Below the pieces are notes generated by a model. It saw nothing but the letters and a program-made list of their open reading frames with translations, was not told where the DNA came from and searched no databases. The translations under genes and the position numbers were made by a program. From Brevibacterium marinum (GTDB lineage: Bacteria; Actinomycetota; Actinomycetes; Actinomycetales; Brevibacteriaceae): a DNA stretch of 64,000 nt. This document shows, in pieces, positions 26,217 to 33,740 of this stretch (its first letter is position 1; every line of letters starts with the position of its first letter). The DNA is taken from positions 2,418,001 to 2,482,000 of the forward strand of contig NZ_JAATJN010000001.1 of the NCBI RefSeq assembly GCF_011927955.1. Direction: 5' to 3'.

Positions 26217-27431
26217 ATGGTCACAGTTTTCAAGAATGCCAAGGTCTTCGACGGAACCCGGTTCCTGGTGGGCCTGCGAGACGTCGTCGTCGACGGGGGA
26301 GAGGTCACTGCGGTCACCGAAGGTGGTCAGGGCTCGCACGACGCCAGCGCAGACTACGTCGACTGTGCAGGCAAGACCCTCATCCCCGGCGTCATCGACT
26401 GCCATGTGCATCTGATGAGCACAGGCGCCAGCGACTCCTCGTCGTTCCACGACCCGTTCTCCCTGCAGTTCTACAACTCCGTGGCCCAGATGGAGAGGAC
26501 GCTCAAAGGCGGTGTGACCACCGTCCGCGATGCGGGCGGCACCGATCTCGGCGCCAAGGTCGCGATCGAGACGGGAGTCGTCCGCGGGCCACGCATGTCG
26601 ATCGCGGTCAACATCATGTCCCAGACCGGCGGTCACGGAGATTTCCACCTGGTCTCGGGAGCGGACTCACCGTTCATGGCCCCACACCCGGGCAGGCCCT
26701 CGGGTGTTGCGGACGGACTCGAGGGCGTGCAGCGCAAAACCCGTGAACTGCTGCGGGCAGGTGCCGATCACATCAAGATCTGTTCGACCGGAGGCGTGCT
26801 CTCGCCCCGGGACGATCCTCGGCACTCCCAGTTCACCGAGGCGGAGATCGCCGTCATCGTCGCCGAGGCGGCGGCCCAGGGCGCCCACGTCATGTCCCAT
26901 GCCCAGGGTGCACCGGGAATCAAGAATGCGGTCCGCGCCGGTGTGCGCTCGATCGAACACGGCATCTACCTCGACGACGAAGCCATCGACCTGATGCTCG
27001 ATAACGGCACGTACCTGGTCCCGACCCTGCAGGCTCCCCAGGCAGTGATCAAGTCCGCCGAGGCGGGTTCGGCGCTGCCCCAGTCCGTGGTCGACAAGGC
27101 CCACGCCGTCATCGAGGCGCACTATGCGTCGATCGCGAAGGCCCATGAGGCCGGCATCAGGATTGCTCTGGGCACCGATGCCGGCGTCGGGCCGCACGGT
27201 GAGAACCTCGAGGAGATCAGCCTCCTGGCCGGGGTCGGCCTGTCCACCGGAGAGGCACTGGCGGCGGGCACCTCCGTCGCTGCCGATCTGCTCGGTCACG
27301 ACATGGTCGGTCGCATCGGTGAGGGCGCGCTCGCCGACCTCGTTGTGGTCGACGGCGATCTCAGCACCGAGGACGTCAGAGGAATCGAGGACCGCGTGAA
27401 CTCCGTGTATCAGGGCGGAGAACTCGTCTGA
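26217..27431 (+). CDS. Amidohydrolase family protein (prolidase/imidazolonepropionase-like)
   Basis: The 404-residue metal-dependent hydrolase has the N-terminal beta-sandwich segment, then GVIDCHVHLMSTG with metal ligands His63 and His65. Further ligands are in VMSHAQGA, IEHGIYL and the final LGTDAGVGPHG with its catalytic Asp; KICSTGGVLSP probably supplies a bridging lysine. Related enzymes cleave dipeptides, carbamates or N-acyl compounds. The ATG at 26217 was chosen over one at 26199 because GAGGAGAG lies 7 nt upstream. No signal peptide is seen. It is monocistronic, followed by a strong stem-loop. Confidence 0.88.
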   Translation: MVTVFKNAKVFDGTRFLVGLRDVVVDGGEVTAVTEGGQGSHDASADYVDCAGKTLIPGVIDCHVHLMSTGASDSSSFHDPFSLQFYNSVAQMERTLKGGVTTVRDAGGTDLGAKVAIETGVVRGPRMSIAVNIMSQTGGHGDFHLVSGADSPFMAPHPGRPSGVADGLEGVQRKTRELLRAGADHIKICSTGGVLSPRDDPRHSQFTEAEIAVIVAEAAAQGAHVMSHAQGAPGIKNAVRAGVRSIEHGIYLDDEAIDLMLDNGTYLVPTLQAPQAVIKSAEAGSALPQSVVDKAHAVIEAHYASIAKAHEAGIRIALGTDAGVGPHGENLEEISLLAGVGLSTGEALAAGTSVAADLLGHDMVGRIGEGALADLVVVDGDLSTEDVRGIEDRVNSVYQGGELV

Positions 27432-27441
27432 GACGGACAGC

Positions 27442-27491
27442 CGCGCAGCCGTGTACGTGAGTCTGTGCAGGCCGACGTGCACGGCTGCGCG
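27442..27491 (+). terminator. Stem-loop downstream of the amidohydrolase gene
   Basis: CGCGCAGCCGTG (27442–27453) and CACGGCTGCGCG (27480–27491) form a perfect 12-bp stem with a 26-nt loop, 10 nt after the stop codon. No U-run follows, as is common in high-GC actinobacteria. Confidence 0.65.
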
Positions 27492-27495
27492 AGAA

Positions 27496-27524
27496 CCAGG
27501 TGAGGGAAGGCTGGCCTCACCTGG
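27496..27524. promoter_or_regulatory. 10-bp inverted repeat next to a -10; DtxR/IdeR-like
   Basis: CCAGGTGAGG and CCTCACCTGG form a perfect dyad with a 9-nt centre, ending 2 nt before TACAAT. The inner 19 bp (27501–27519) match the DtxR/IdeR consensus at 14 of 19 positions by eye. It could be an operator over the -35 region, or a second terminator hairpin. Confidence 0.45.
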
Positions 27525-27526
27525 CG

Positions 27527-27532
27527 TACAAT
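27527..27532 (+). promoter_or_regulatory. -10 element TACAAT
   Basis: TACAAT is followed by 6 nt and a GTG (27539), the spacing of leaderless transcripts. The -35 falls within the dyad upstream. Confidence 0.6.
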
Positions 27533-27538
27533 TGCGGT

Positions 27539-27589
27539 GTGAGCATCAGAAGCCATCCGTACCAGGGCGGAGTCAGTGATTCGGGATGA
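27539..27589 (+). CDS. Possible leaderless 16-codon ORF coupled to the next gene
   Basis: GTG at the expected transcription start opens a frame of 16 codons (VSIRSHPYQGGVSDSG) whose TGA overlaps the ATG of the next gene as ATGA. There is no good Shine-Dalgarno for that downstream ATG, so translation of the small ORF could deliver ribosomes to it. The peptide resembles nothing known to me and may have no function of its own. Confidence 0.4.
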   Translation: MSIRSHPYQGGVSDSG

Positions 27590-28086
27590 ATCCTCTGGAC
27601 TGGTCGTTTCCCATCGCCGTCACATGGTTGATCCTCTTCGGCATCATTCTGGCCCGCGCGGGCGGAACCTTCCTGCTGGGACGGTTGGCGCGCAGGGGGT
27701 TCCGGAAGATCGACCGCATCGACACGATCATGTCCGGACCGAAGTACCGCAAGGCTGAAGCCATGATCGAGCGATGGGGTGCACCGGTGATCGTCGTCAG
27801 CTTCCTCATGGTCGGAGTGCAGACCGTGCTGAACCTGGCTGCGGGCACGACCGGGATGAGCTACCGTCGCTACATTCCCGCGCTCGCCGTCGGCGGGTCA
27901 CTGTGGGCCCTCATCTACTCGACCGTCGGACTCATCGGATTCAAGGCACTGGTCACGGCCTATGCAGCGGCCCCCGGTCTGACCGTCGGAGTCGGAGCCT
28001 GCTTCGTGCTGGCGATCGTCGGGCTGGTCATCGGACTGAAGAAGAAGGACGACCAGCCCGAACCGGTCGTCAATCCCCGGGCCTGA
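27586..28086 (+). CDS. Small membrane protein, DedA/VTT-like
   Basis: The 166-residue protein has about four hydrophobic segments. The pattern ILARAGGTFLLGRLARRG, then KYRKAEAMIERWGAPVIVVS and GTTGMSYRRYIPALAVGGSL, resembles the SNARE-associated/DedA (VTT) family, in which a Gly-x-x-x-Arg-rich loop and a re-entrant helix are conserved, but it is shorter than most. The C-terminus is charged (KKKDDQPEPVVNPRA). The function is unknown; DedA proteins are linked to lipid scrambling and membrane homeostasis. Its start overlaps a possible upstream mini-ORF. Confidence 0.65.
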   Translation: MNPLDWSFPIAVTWLILFGIILARAGGTFLLGRLARRGFRKIDRIDTIMSGPKYRKAEAMIERWGAPVIVVSFLMVGVQTVLNLAAGTTGMSYRRYIPALAVGGSLWALIYSTVGLIGFKALVTAYAAAPGLTVGVGACFVLAIVGLVIGLKKKDDQPEPVVNPRA

Positions 28087-28155
28087 ACCGCCTCGGCAGG
28101 AACGAACGACGCACCGCCTCGGGGCAGAAACGGACGACGCGCCGCCTCGGCGGAC

Positions 28156-29619
28156 TCAGATCCGAGGACGGGTCTCGAGATCTTCGGTCATGTCCTCGAG
28201 CTCGATTCCCTTCGTCTCGGGCACCTTCCACCAGACGAAGAAGAACGACAGCACTGCGAAGAACGCATAGAAGCCATAGGCGAAGGTCAGGCTGATATCG
28301 GAGAAGACCGGGAACGTCGTCGAGATGGCGAAGTTCGCGATCCACTGCGCCGCGGCGGCCACGGCGAGGGCTCCGGCGCGGATGCGGTTGGGGAACATCT
28401 CGCCCAGGAGCACCCACACCAAAGGTCCCCACGTGGTGCCGAAACCGACGACGAACACGTTCGCCGAGATCAAGGCGATGATCGACCATGGAGCATCAAG
28501 CTGGGCATCCGTCGTGCCGTCGGCGAGTGTGGTCAGCTGCGCGAACGAGAATGCGACCGCCATCATCGCCAGGGAGATCCCCATCAGGAACGAGCCTGCC
28601 AACAGCATCTTCCGGCGTCCGACCTTGTCGACGAGGAGGATCGCCAGGATCGTGACGATGATGTTCGTCACCGAGGTGATGACCGACGTCAGGAGGGCAC
28701 TGGATTCGTCGAATCCGACCGACTTCCACAGCGTCGTCGAGTAGTAGAAGATGACGTTGATGCCGACGAACTGCTGGAATACCGACAGGAGGATTCCGAT
28801 CCAGACTATCGGTTTGAGGCCGAACCGTCTGCCGATGAGGTCTCTGAACGACTCCTTGTCTTCCCGTCGGATCGAATCGCGGATCCGTTCGATGAGGGAA
28901 TCGGTGTCCGTGACACCGGTGAAGACATGCAGAATCCGTGCGGCCTCTTCCTCCCTGCCGCGGGCGACGAGGAACCTCGGCGATTCGGGGAGCCCCAGCG
29001 CCATGAGCCCGTAGACCAGAGCCGGGAGCGCCTCGACCATGAACATCCAACGCCAGGTCTCGATCCCGAACCACAGCGGATCTGCGGCTCCTCCGGAGAT
29101 CGAGGCGAGAAGCGCATTCGACAGGAGCGCGACGAAGATGCCGGTGACGATCGCCAGCTGCTGCAGCGAACCGAGGCGTCCGCGGACTCTGGCGGGGGAC
29201 ACCTCGGCGATATAGGCGGGAGCGATGACGGAAGCGGCACCGACGCCGAGCCCGCCGACCATCCGCCAGATGATGAGGTCGGTGACTCCGAACGCCAGGC
29301 CCGATCCGACGGCAGAGACGAAGAACAGAATCGCGGCGACGACCATGACCGGGAGCCGCCCGTACCGGTTGGCCAGGGAGCCCGCGAACCAGGCTCCGAG
29401 TGCGCACGCGAGCAGCGCCGAGGAGACCGCGAAGCCCTTCAGGCCTGCGTTGAGGGCGAATTCTTCGGCCAGTGCGTCAACGGCACCGTTGATGACGGAA
29501 GTGTCGAAGCCGAAGAGGAAACCGCCGAGTGCTGCGGCCAGCGAGATTCCCACGATGCGGGAATTCACCCGCTCCCTGCCGTGCAGCCTGCCGTCGGGCG
29601 AGGGGTCGTTCTGGGCCAA
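28156..29619 (-). CDS. MFS sugar porter family transporter
   Basis: The 487-residue, 12-helix transporter has sugar-porter hallmarks: GFLFGFDTSVINGAVDAL in helix 1, NRYGRLPVM after helix 2, PESPRFLVARGREEEA before the central loop, VDKVGRRKM in the second half, and PETKGIELEDM at the end. It probably imports a hexose, pentose or polyol with H+. The TTG at 29619 is preferred because GGAGGAG lies 6 nt upstream; an in-frame TTG at 29682 would add 21 residues without such a site. It is monocistronic and divergent from the next gene. Confidence 0.9.
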   Translation of the reverse strand: MAQNDPSPDGRLHGRERVNSRIVGISLAAALGGFLFGFDTSVINGAVDALAEEFALNAGLKGFAVSSALLACALGAWFAGSLANRYGRLPVMVVAAILFFVSAVGSGLAFGVTDLIIWRMVGGLGVGAASVIAPAYIAEVSPARVRGRLGSLQQLAIVTGIFVALLSNALLASISGGAADPLWFGIETWRWMFMVEALPALVYGLMALGLPESPRFLVARGREEEAARILHVFTGVTDTDSLIERIRDSIRREDKESFRDLIGRRFGLKPIVWIGILLSVFQQFVGINVIFYYSTTLWKSVGFDESSALLTSVITSVTNIIVTILAILLVDKVGRRKMLLAGSFLMGISLAMMAVAFSFAQLTTLADGTTDAQLDAPWSIIALISANVFVVGFGTTWGPLVWVLLGEMFPNRIRAGALAVAAAAQWIANFAISTTFPVFSDISLTFAYGFYAFFAVLSFFFVWWKVPETKGIELEDMTEDLETRPRI

Positions 29620-29833
29620 GGGTGTCTCCTCCAGTGGGTGCCATTCGGCGCGAGGCGCGAATGTGATGTCGATGTGAACCAAGCGTATTCCACCACGGCA
29701 GTGCTGAGCACGCGACCGTCCCTCAGACGAGTCGCCGCGCGGTTCGGTCCCGATTGTCAGTAGAGTGGTCCCACATCAACGCCGACGAGCTCGATGGAAC
29801 TCGTCATCACCATCGTGAGAAAGGGACCGCCGG

Positions 29834-30208
29834 ATGGCTGTTGCCTGGTGGAGCATTCTCCCGTTCGCCCTGCTGCTGGCCTGCATCGCGGTTCTGCCGT
29901 TGATCCCGGCGACCGAGAAGATCTGGGACCGCAATCTCGTCAAGCTCGTCGTGGCCCTCGTGCTCGGTGTTCCCATCGCCGTGTGGTTCGTCATCGGCGG
30001 CTATGTCGTGTGGTCATTGACCCACCTCGTTTCGATACTGGCGTCGATGGTGCTGCTGTTCATGACCGAAGGCGTGTGGTGGAAGCAGCTCGGAGTCCTC
30101 GCCGCCCTGCTCGTGCTAGGGAAGGCAGGTATGAACGTACGCGCGGGGCGAGCCGAAGCGAAGATGGCAGCTGCCTCGGGCGATCGGGCGAGCGAGCGCG
30201 GCGAATGA
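29834..30208 (+). CDS. Small membrane protein, possible antiporter remnant
   Basis: This is a 124-residue protein with three or four hydrophobic segments and a basic C-terminus. Its first 55 residues (WWSILPFALLLACIAVLPLI, then PATEKIWDRNLVKLVVALVL) look like the N-terminus of NhaD/UIT6-type sodium:proton antiporters, which are normally over 400 residues. The rest does not obviously continue that family, so it may be a truncated remnant or a separate small protein. AAAGGGA precedes the ATG, and a TAGAGT -10 lies at 29761–29766. The stop overlaps the MFS gene (ATGA). Confidence 0.6.
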   Translation: MAVAWWSILPFALLLACIAVLPLIPATEKIWDRNLVKLVVALVLGVPIAVWFVIGGYVVWSLTHLVSILASMVLLFMTEGVWWKQLGVLAALLVLGKAGMNVRAGRAEAKMAAASGDRASERGE

Positions 30209-31458
30209 CGGCGGCACCGAGGTCCGGTTTCCGTGCGGTGGCCGGCGTCGGACTCTACTTCAGCTGCAACGGACTCGTGTTCGCGGCGCTGCTTCCCTGG
30301 TATCCGCTCTTGGTCGAACGACTGGGCCTCAGCGATTGGCAATTCGGCCTCATCGTGGCCTCATTCGCTTTCGGTGCGATCGTCTCCTCCGTTGTGCCGG
30401 CCCGCCTCATCTCCCGATTCGGAGCCAATGCCGTCGTCGTGGCAGGCACCGTCCTCCTCGGACTCGCAGCCGCCGCCACGGCGTGGTCCGTCAACGGATG
30501 GATGATGGCAGCCTGCCTGTTCTTCGTGGGGTTCTTCGATGCCATCGTGGATGTGGCGCAGAACGTGGTCGGCATCTCGGTGCAGGAGAGCCTGTCCCGC
30601 ACCGTTCTCTCGTCCATGCACGCACTGTGGAGTCTGGGCGGGCTGGTCAGCGGTGCGGCCGCCACCGCGGCGGCAGCCGAGGGAATGGATATGAGAGTGC
30701 ACCTGGCGCTGATCGCGGTGATCTCGATCATCGTGATCCTTCTCGCCCGCCGAATGGTCGGAGACACGGCGAGAGCCAGACGACTGGCGGACTCCGGAAC
30801 CGATTCCGACGCCGAGGCGGCGGCCGGTGGGCGGACCGACACCGAGACGACCTCCGGTGAGTCGAGTTCGGATCGGGCGAAGCATCGTTCGAAGCGCGCC
30901 GTCGTTCTGATGGCCCTGCCATTGGCCGTAGTGGCCATCTGCGGAACTGCAGTCGAGGACATCGCCAACAACTGGTCGGCGATCGCCGCCGTCGAATTCG
31001 GCGGTGTTCGCGCAGCAGCGGCCGGAATCGCCTTCAGCGTGGTCATCGGCAGTCAGTGCCTCGGCCGGTTCAGCGGGGACCTCCTGGTGCAGCGGTTCGG
31101 CGCGAGTCGAATCGCTCGCATCGGTGGAGGCTGCATCGCTCTCGGCGGGGTGGGCGTCGTCACGGCGAGCGAGCCGTTTGTGCTGCTGGCGGGCCTGGCG
31201 CTGATGGGGTACGGATCGGCGACACTCGTTCCAGGTGCGCTCGGTGCCGCGGCGCACATTCCCGGAGTGGGCAGGGCCGGAGGGGTTACGCTCGTCAACT
31301 GGATCATGAGGGTCGGGTTCCTGGGAACGAGCCCTCTCATCGGAGTCATCGCGAGCACAGCGAACCTGCGCTGGGGGCTGTCATTGCTCATCCTCATCGG
31401 AGTGGTCACGATGATCTTCTCGGGCCGGCTGGACCGTCCGGCCGGCCGTTGCGCCTAA
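30205..31458 (+). CDS. MFS transporter
   Basis: The 417-residue protein has 12 hydrophobic segments, beginning with AVAGVGLYFSCNGLVFAALL, then PWYPLLVERLGLSDWQFGLI. SRFGANAVVVAGTVLLGLAA after helix 2 is the MFS A-loop region. A charged central loop (residues about 185–230, Asp/Glu/Thr/Ser-rich) separates the halves. It resembles the YbjJ/FucP-like group of small MFS proteins; the substrate is unknown. The ATG overlaps the preceding small gene's stop. An upstream open frame is only a shadow. Confidence 0.82.
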   Translation: MTAAPRSGFRAVAGVGLYFSCNGLVFAALLPWYPLLVERLGLSDWQFGLIVASFAFGAIVSSVVPARLISRFGANAVVVAGTVLLGLAAAATAWSVNGWMMAACLFFVGFFDAIVDVAQNVVGISVQESLSRTVLSSMHALWSLGGLVSGAAATAAAAEGMDMRVHLALIAVISIIVILLARRMVGDTARARRLADSGTDSDAEAAAGGRTDTETTSGESSSDRAKHRSKRAVVLMALPLAVVAICGTAVEDIANNWSAIAAVEFGGVRAAAAGIAFSVVIGSQCLGRFSGDLLVQRFGASRIARIGGGCIALGGVGVVTASEPFVLLAGLALMGYGSATLVPGALGAAAHIPGVGRAGGVTLVNWIMRVGFLGTSPLIGVIASTANLRWGLSLLILIGVVTMIFSGRLDRPAGRCA

Positions 31459-31533
31459 CCGGATCTCGTGCTGCATAACCGGATCAGAAAGCGACATGCA
31501 CGGGTCAGAAACTGGCCGCGTCAGAAATAAGAA

Positions 31534-31571
31534 ATGTCCCACGTCATCGAGTGAACGATGACGTGAGACAT
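31534..31571 (-). terminator. Rho-independent terminator of tRNA-Pro
   Basis: ATGTCCCACGTCATCG and CGATGACGTGAGACAT form a 16-bp stem with one mismatch and a 6-nt loop. Read on the minus strand it is followed by TTCTTATTT, so it terminates the tRNA; it may also stop the MFS transcript from the other side. Confidence 0.85.
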
Positions 31572-31579
31572 CACAAATG

Positions 31580-31653
31580 TCGGGCTAGCGGGATTTGAAC
31601 CCACGACCTCTTCACCCCCAGTGAAGCGCGCTACCAAGCTGCGCTATAGCCCG
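31580..31653 (-). tRNA. tRNA-Pro (anticodon GGG)
   Basis: The 74-nt cloverleaf reads on the minus strand: acceptor CGGGCTA pairs with TAGCCCG, D-arm AGCGCAGCTTGGTAGCGC, anticodon stem CTTCA/TGAAG with loop CTGGGGG (anticodon GGG), and T-arm GTGGGTTCAAATCCCGC. The discriminator is A; CCA is not encoded. It decodes CCC (and CCU by wobble). Confidence 0.95.
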
Positions 31654-31685
31654 TTGCCTTGCTGCATCGTCGAGCAACGAGACCC

Positions 31686-31715
31686 AGCCTATAACGATCC
31701 TCGGCCAAGTACCAA
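31686..31715 (-). promoter_or_regulatory. tRNA-Pro promoter
   Basis: On the minus strand TTGGTA (31715–31710) and TAGGCT (31691–31686) are spaced by 18 nt, placing the transcription start about 25–30 nt before the mature tRNA. Confidence 0.6.
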
Positions 31716-31828
31716 AACTGCGTTTCGTGACCTCGAAAAAACAGGTATCATCCCAGGTAGTCACGTGAAAGACGAGCGCGAATCCGGGTCAGGTCCGAGG
31801 ATCGGTAACATTTCTGTTTCGTGATTGT

Positions 31829-31855
31829 TATGAAAGCACCCCAGGCGGCTATGCT
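31829..31855 (+). promoter_or_regulatory. gcvH promoter candidate
   Basis: TATGCT (31850–31855) is a good -10; TTATGA at about 31828–31833 is a weak -35 at 16-nt spacing. No glycine riboswitch was recognised between here and gcvH. Confidence 0.45.
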
Positions 31856-31885
31856 TGGAGGACCAACAAGCAAAGAGGAGTCGAC

Positions 31886-32290
31886 ATGGCAAACCTGGGC
31901 AATCCAGCGTCCTTGCGATACTCGCGCGACCACGAATGGGTCGAGACGACGGAGAACAAGGCGGTTGTCCGTGTGGGTATCACCGATTTCGCCCAGGAGC
32001 AGCTGGGCGATGTCGTCTATGTCGATCTTCCTGCCGTCGGCGATGCGATCACCGCTGGAGAATCCTGTGGCGAGGTTGAGAGCACGAAGAGCGTGTCCGA
32101 CCTCGTCTCACCTGTGTCCGGTTCGATCACAGAGGTCAATGAGGCGCTTGATGACGCCCCGGAGACCGTGAATACCTCCCCGTACGAGGACGGTTGGATG
32201 TATCTCGTCGAGCTCAGCGACCCCGAGCAGGTCGGAACCATGTTGAGCAGCGAGCAGTACGAAGAGTTCATTCAGAGCGAGGAGGCATGA
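31886..32290 (+). CDS. gcvH: Glycine cleavage system H protein
   Basis: The 134-residue lipoyl carrier of the glycine cleavage complex has its lipoylated residue Lys68 in EVESTKSVSDL. RYSRDHEWVE and VGITDFAQEQLGDVVYVDLP are conserved. AGAGGAG precedes the ATG. GcvP and GcvT are not in the window. Its neighbour is a GarA-like gene, as in mycobacteria (Rv1826–Rv1827), where gcvH sits next to this signalling gene rather than with gcvPT. Confidence 0.96.
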   Translation: MANLGNPASLRYSRDHEWVETTENKAVVRVGITDFAQEQLGDVVYVDLPAVGDAITAGESCGEVESTKSVSDLVSPVSGSITEVNEALDDAPETVNTSPYEDGWMYLVELSDPEQVGTMLSSEQYEEFIQSEEA

Positions 32291-33234
32291 TGTCCCAGAA
32301 CAACGATCAAGGTCGTCCCAACCCCTCGCAGACTTGGTATGACAATGGCGAGGTGCCGCAGTCGAAGAAGTTCCCGTTCGGCGCCGACGCGGGCGAGGGA
32401 AGCACCGGCCCCGAAACGCGGCACAATCCTATCGTCGACCCCTATGGGCATAATGGCGGCAGTCAGGACAACGGTCAGCACAGCTTCGCCTCGCCTGGCC
32501 AGCAGGGTGCACCGAGCCCTCAGCAGACACCGCCCTACGGTCAGCAGCAGGTCAACAACGGACCGCAGGCGCCGCAGTACCCCAATGCCCCACAGCAGTC
32601 GGGTGGTCAACAGGCGCCGTTCAACGGTGATCAGCGAGGGCATCAGCAGCCTCAGGGCCAGTATCCGCAGCAGCAGGGAGGACGCCCACAGGGCGGCTAC
32701 CCGCTGAACGGTCAGCCCCAAGGCGGCTACGGCCCGCAGGGGGCGAACGGTCAGGGTGGTCAGCCGCAGTACGGCAACCAGCCGCAGACGCCGCAGGGAG
32801 CGAACAGCCAGGGTCAGCAGCAGGGCAATGACGGGGCGAACACCAGCGACTCCGGCAGCCAGCAGTTCCAAGGCATTCTGGACCCCCACACCGGTGAGAT
32901 CCACCCGGTTCCCGACCTCGAAGGTCTGCAGGACACCGACGCGCTTCTCGTCGTCGTCTCCGGACCGGACTCCGGTTCGCAGATCCTGCTCGACACCGAT
33001 GTGGTGACAGTGGGGCGCAGCCCGAACGCCGACATCTTCCTCGACGATGTCACGGTCTCGCGCAAGCATGCGGAATTCATTCGGACTCCGAGCGGATTCA
33101 CGCTGCGCGACACGGGCTCACTCAACGGAACATATGTGGGCCGGCAGCTGATCGATTCCATTGAACTGCAGAACGGAGCCGATGTGCAGATCGGCAAGTT
33201 CCGGATGATTTTCCAGCAGCGTCCGCGCTCCTGA
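32290..33234 (+). CDS. FHA domain protein (GarA/OdhI-like)
   Basis: The 314-residue protein has an FHA domain in its last 85 residues: VVTVGRSPNADIFLDDVTVS, then RKHAEF and DTGSLNGTYVGRQ. That domain binds phosphothreonine; GarA/OdhI uses it to inhibit 2-oxoglutarate dehydrogenase and glutamate dehydrogenase under control of Ser/Thr kinases. Residues about 55–200 are a Gln/Gly/Pro-rich low-complexity linker, far longer than in GarA (about 160 residues in total). I do not see the ETTS phospho-site of GarA. Two ATGs (32287, 32290) follow GGAGG closely; the second is better spaced. Confidence 0.85.
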   Translation: MSQNNDQGRPNPSQTWYDNGEVPQSKKFPFGADAGEGSTGPETRHNPIVDPYGHNGGSQDNGQHSFASPGQQGAPSPQQTPPYGQQQVNNGPQAPQYPNAPQQSGGQQAPFNGDQRGHQQPQGQYPQQQGGRPQGGYPLNGQPQGGYGPQGANGQGGQPQYGNQPQTPQGANSQGQQQGNDGANTSDSGSQQFQGILDPHTGEIHPVPDLEGLQDTDALLVVVSGPDSGSQILLDTDVVTVGRSPNADIFLDDVTVSRKHAEFIRTPSGFTLRDTGSLNGTYVGRQLIDSIELQNGADVQIGKFRMIFQQRPRS

Positions 33235-33244
33235 CCGGGGGATA

Positions 33245-33730
33245 ATGTCAAACGTCGAAGTTGAGGTTGTTGGTGTCCGCATCGAAATGCCCGCCAATCA
33301 GCCGATCCTTTTGCTCAAAGCAACAGAGCCTGCCTACTACCTGCCGATCTGGGTGGGAGCCATCGAAGCGAATGCACTCTCGATCGCACAGCGGGGCCTG
33401 ACCCCGCCGCGTCCGATGGCTCATGCCCTTCTGCTCGATACGCTCGAAGCCTATGAGGCGTCATTGGCCGATGTCACGATCACCGGTCGGGACGGGCAGA
33501 TCTTCCTGGCCGAGCTGCATACGAACGATGGGAAGTCGATCTCCGCTCGGCCCTCGGACGCGGTGACACTGGCGCTGACGGCGTCGTGTCCTGTATACGT
33601 CGACTCGGAACTTCTCGAAGAAGCCGGAATCGAAGCGCCCGAAGCCGACGAGGAGGAAGTCGCCCAGTTCAGGGACTTCCTCGACAACGTGTCGGCCGAA
33701 GACTTCGAAAGCGGCCCCGAAACACCATGA
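33245..33730 (+). CDS. Bifunctional nuclease (DUF151) family protein
   Basis: The 161-residue protein resembles Rv1829. ILLLKATEPAYYLPIWVGAI, followed by EANALSIAQRG, and the SARPSDAVTLALTASCPVYV segment are the BFN/DUF151 core. Members have been described as plant nucleases; the bacterial role is unclear. A Glu/Asp-rich C-terminal tail follows. It starts 10 nt after the FHA gene. In mycobacteria a MerR-type gene lies between these two; here it is absent. Confidence 0.87.
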   Translation: MSNVEVEVVGVRIEMPANQPILLLKATEPAYYLPIWVGAIEANALSIAQRGLTPPRPMAHALLLDTLEAYEASLADVTITGRDGQIFLAELHTNDGKSISARPSDAVTLALTASCPVYVDSELLEEAGIEAPEADEEEVAQFRDFLDNVSAEDFESGPETP

Positions 33731-33740
33731 AAGTACGATT

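Noticed and set aside
31580..31653. tRNA-Pro as a phage or island attachment site
   Set aside because: No integrase gene, no repeated tRNA 3' end and no foreign-looking block adjoin it.
31763..31822. 19-codon ORF (GTG 31763) before gcvH
   Set aside because: A TATCAT -10-like hexamer lies 13 nt upstream, too far for a leaderless start, and there is no Shine-Dalgarno.
31716..31885. Glycine riboswitch upstream of gcvH
   Set aside because: I looked for the two-domain glycine aptamer core but saw no matching conserved segments; the leader after the likely promoter is only about 25 nt.
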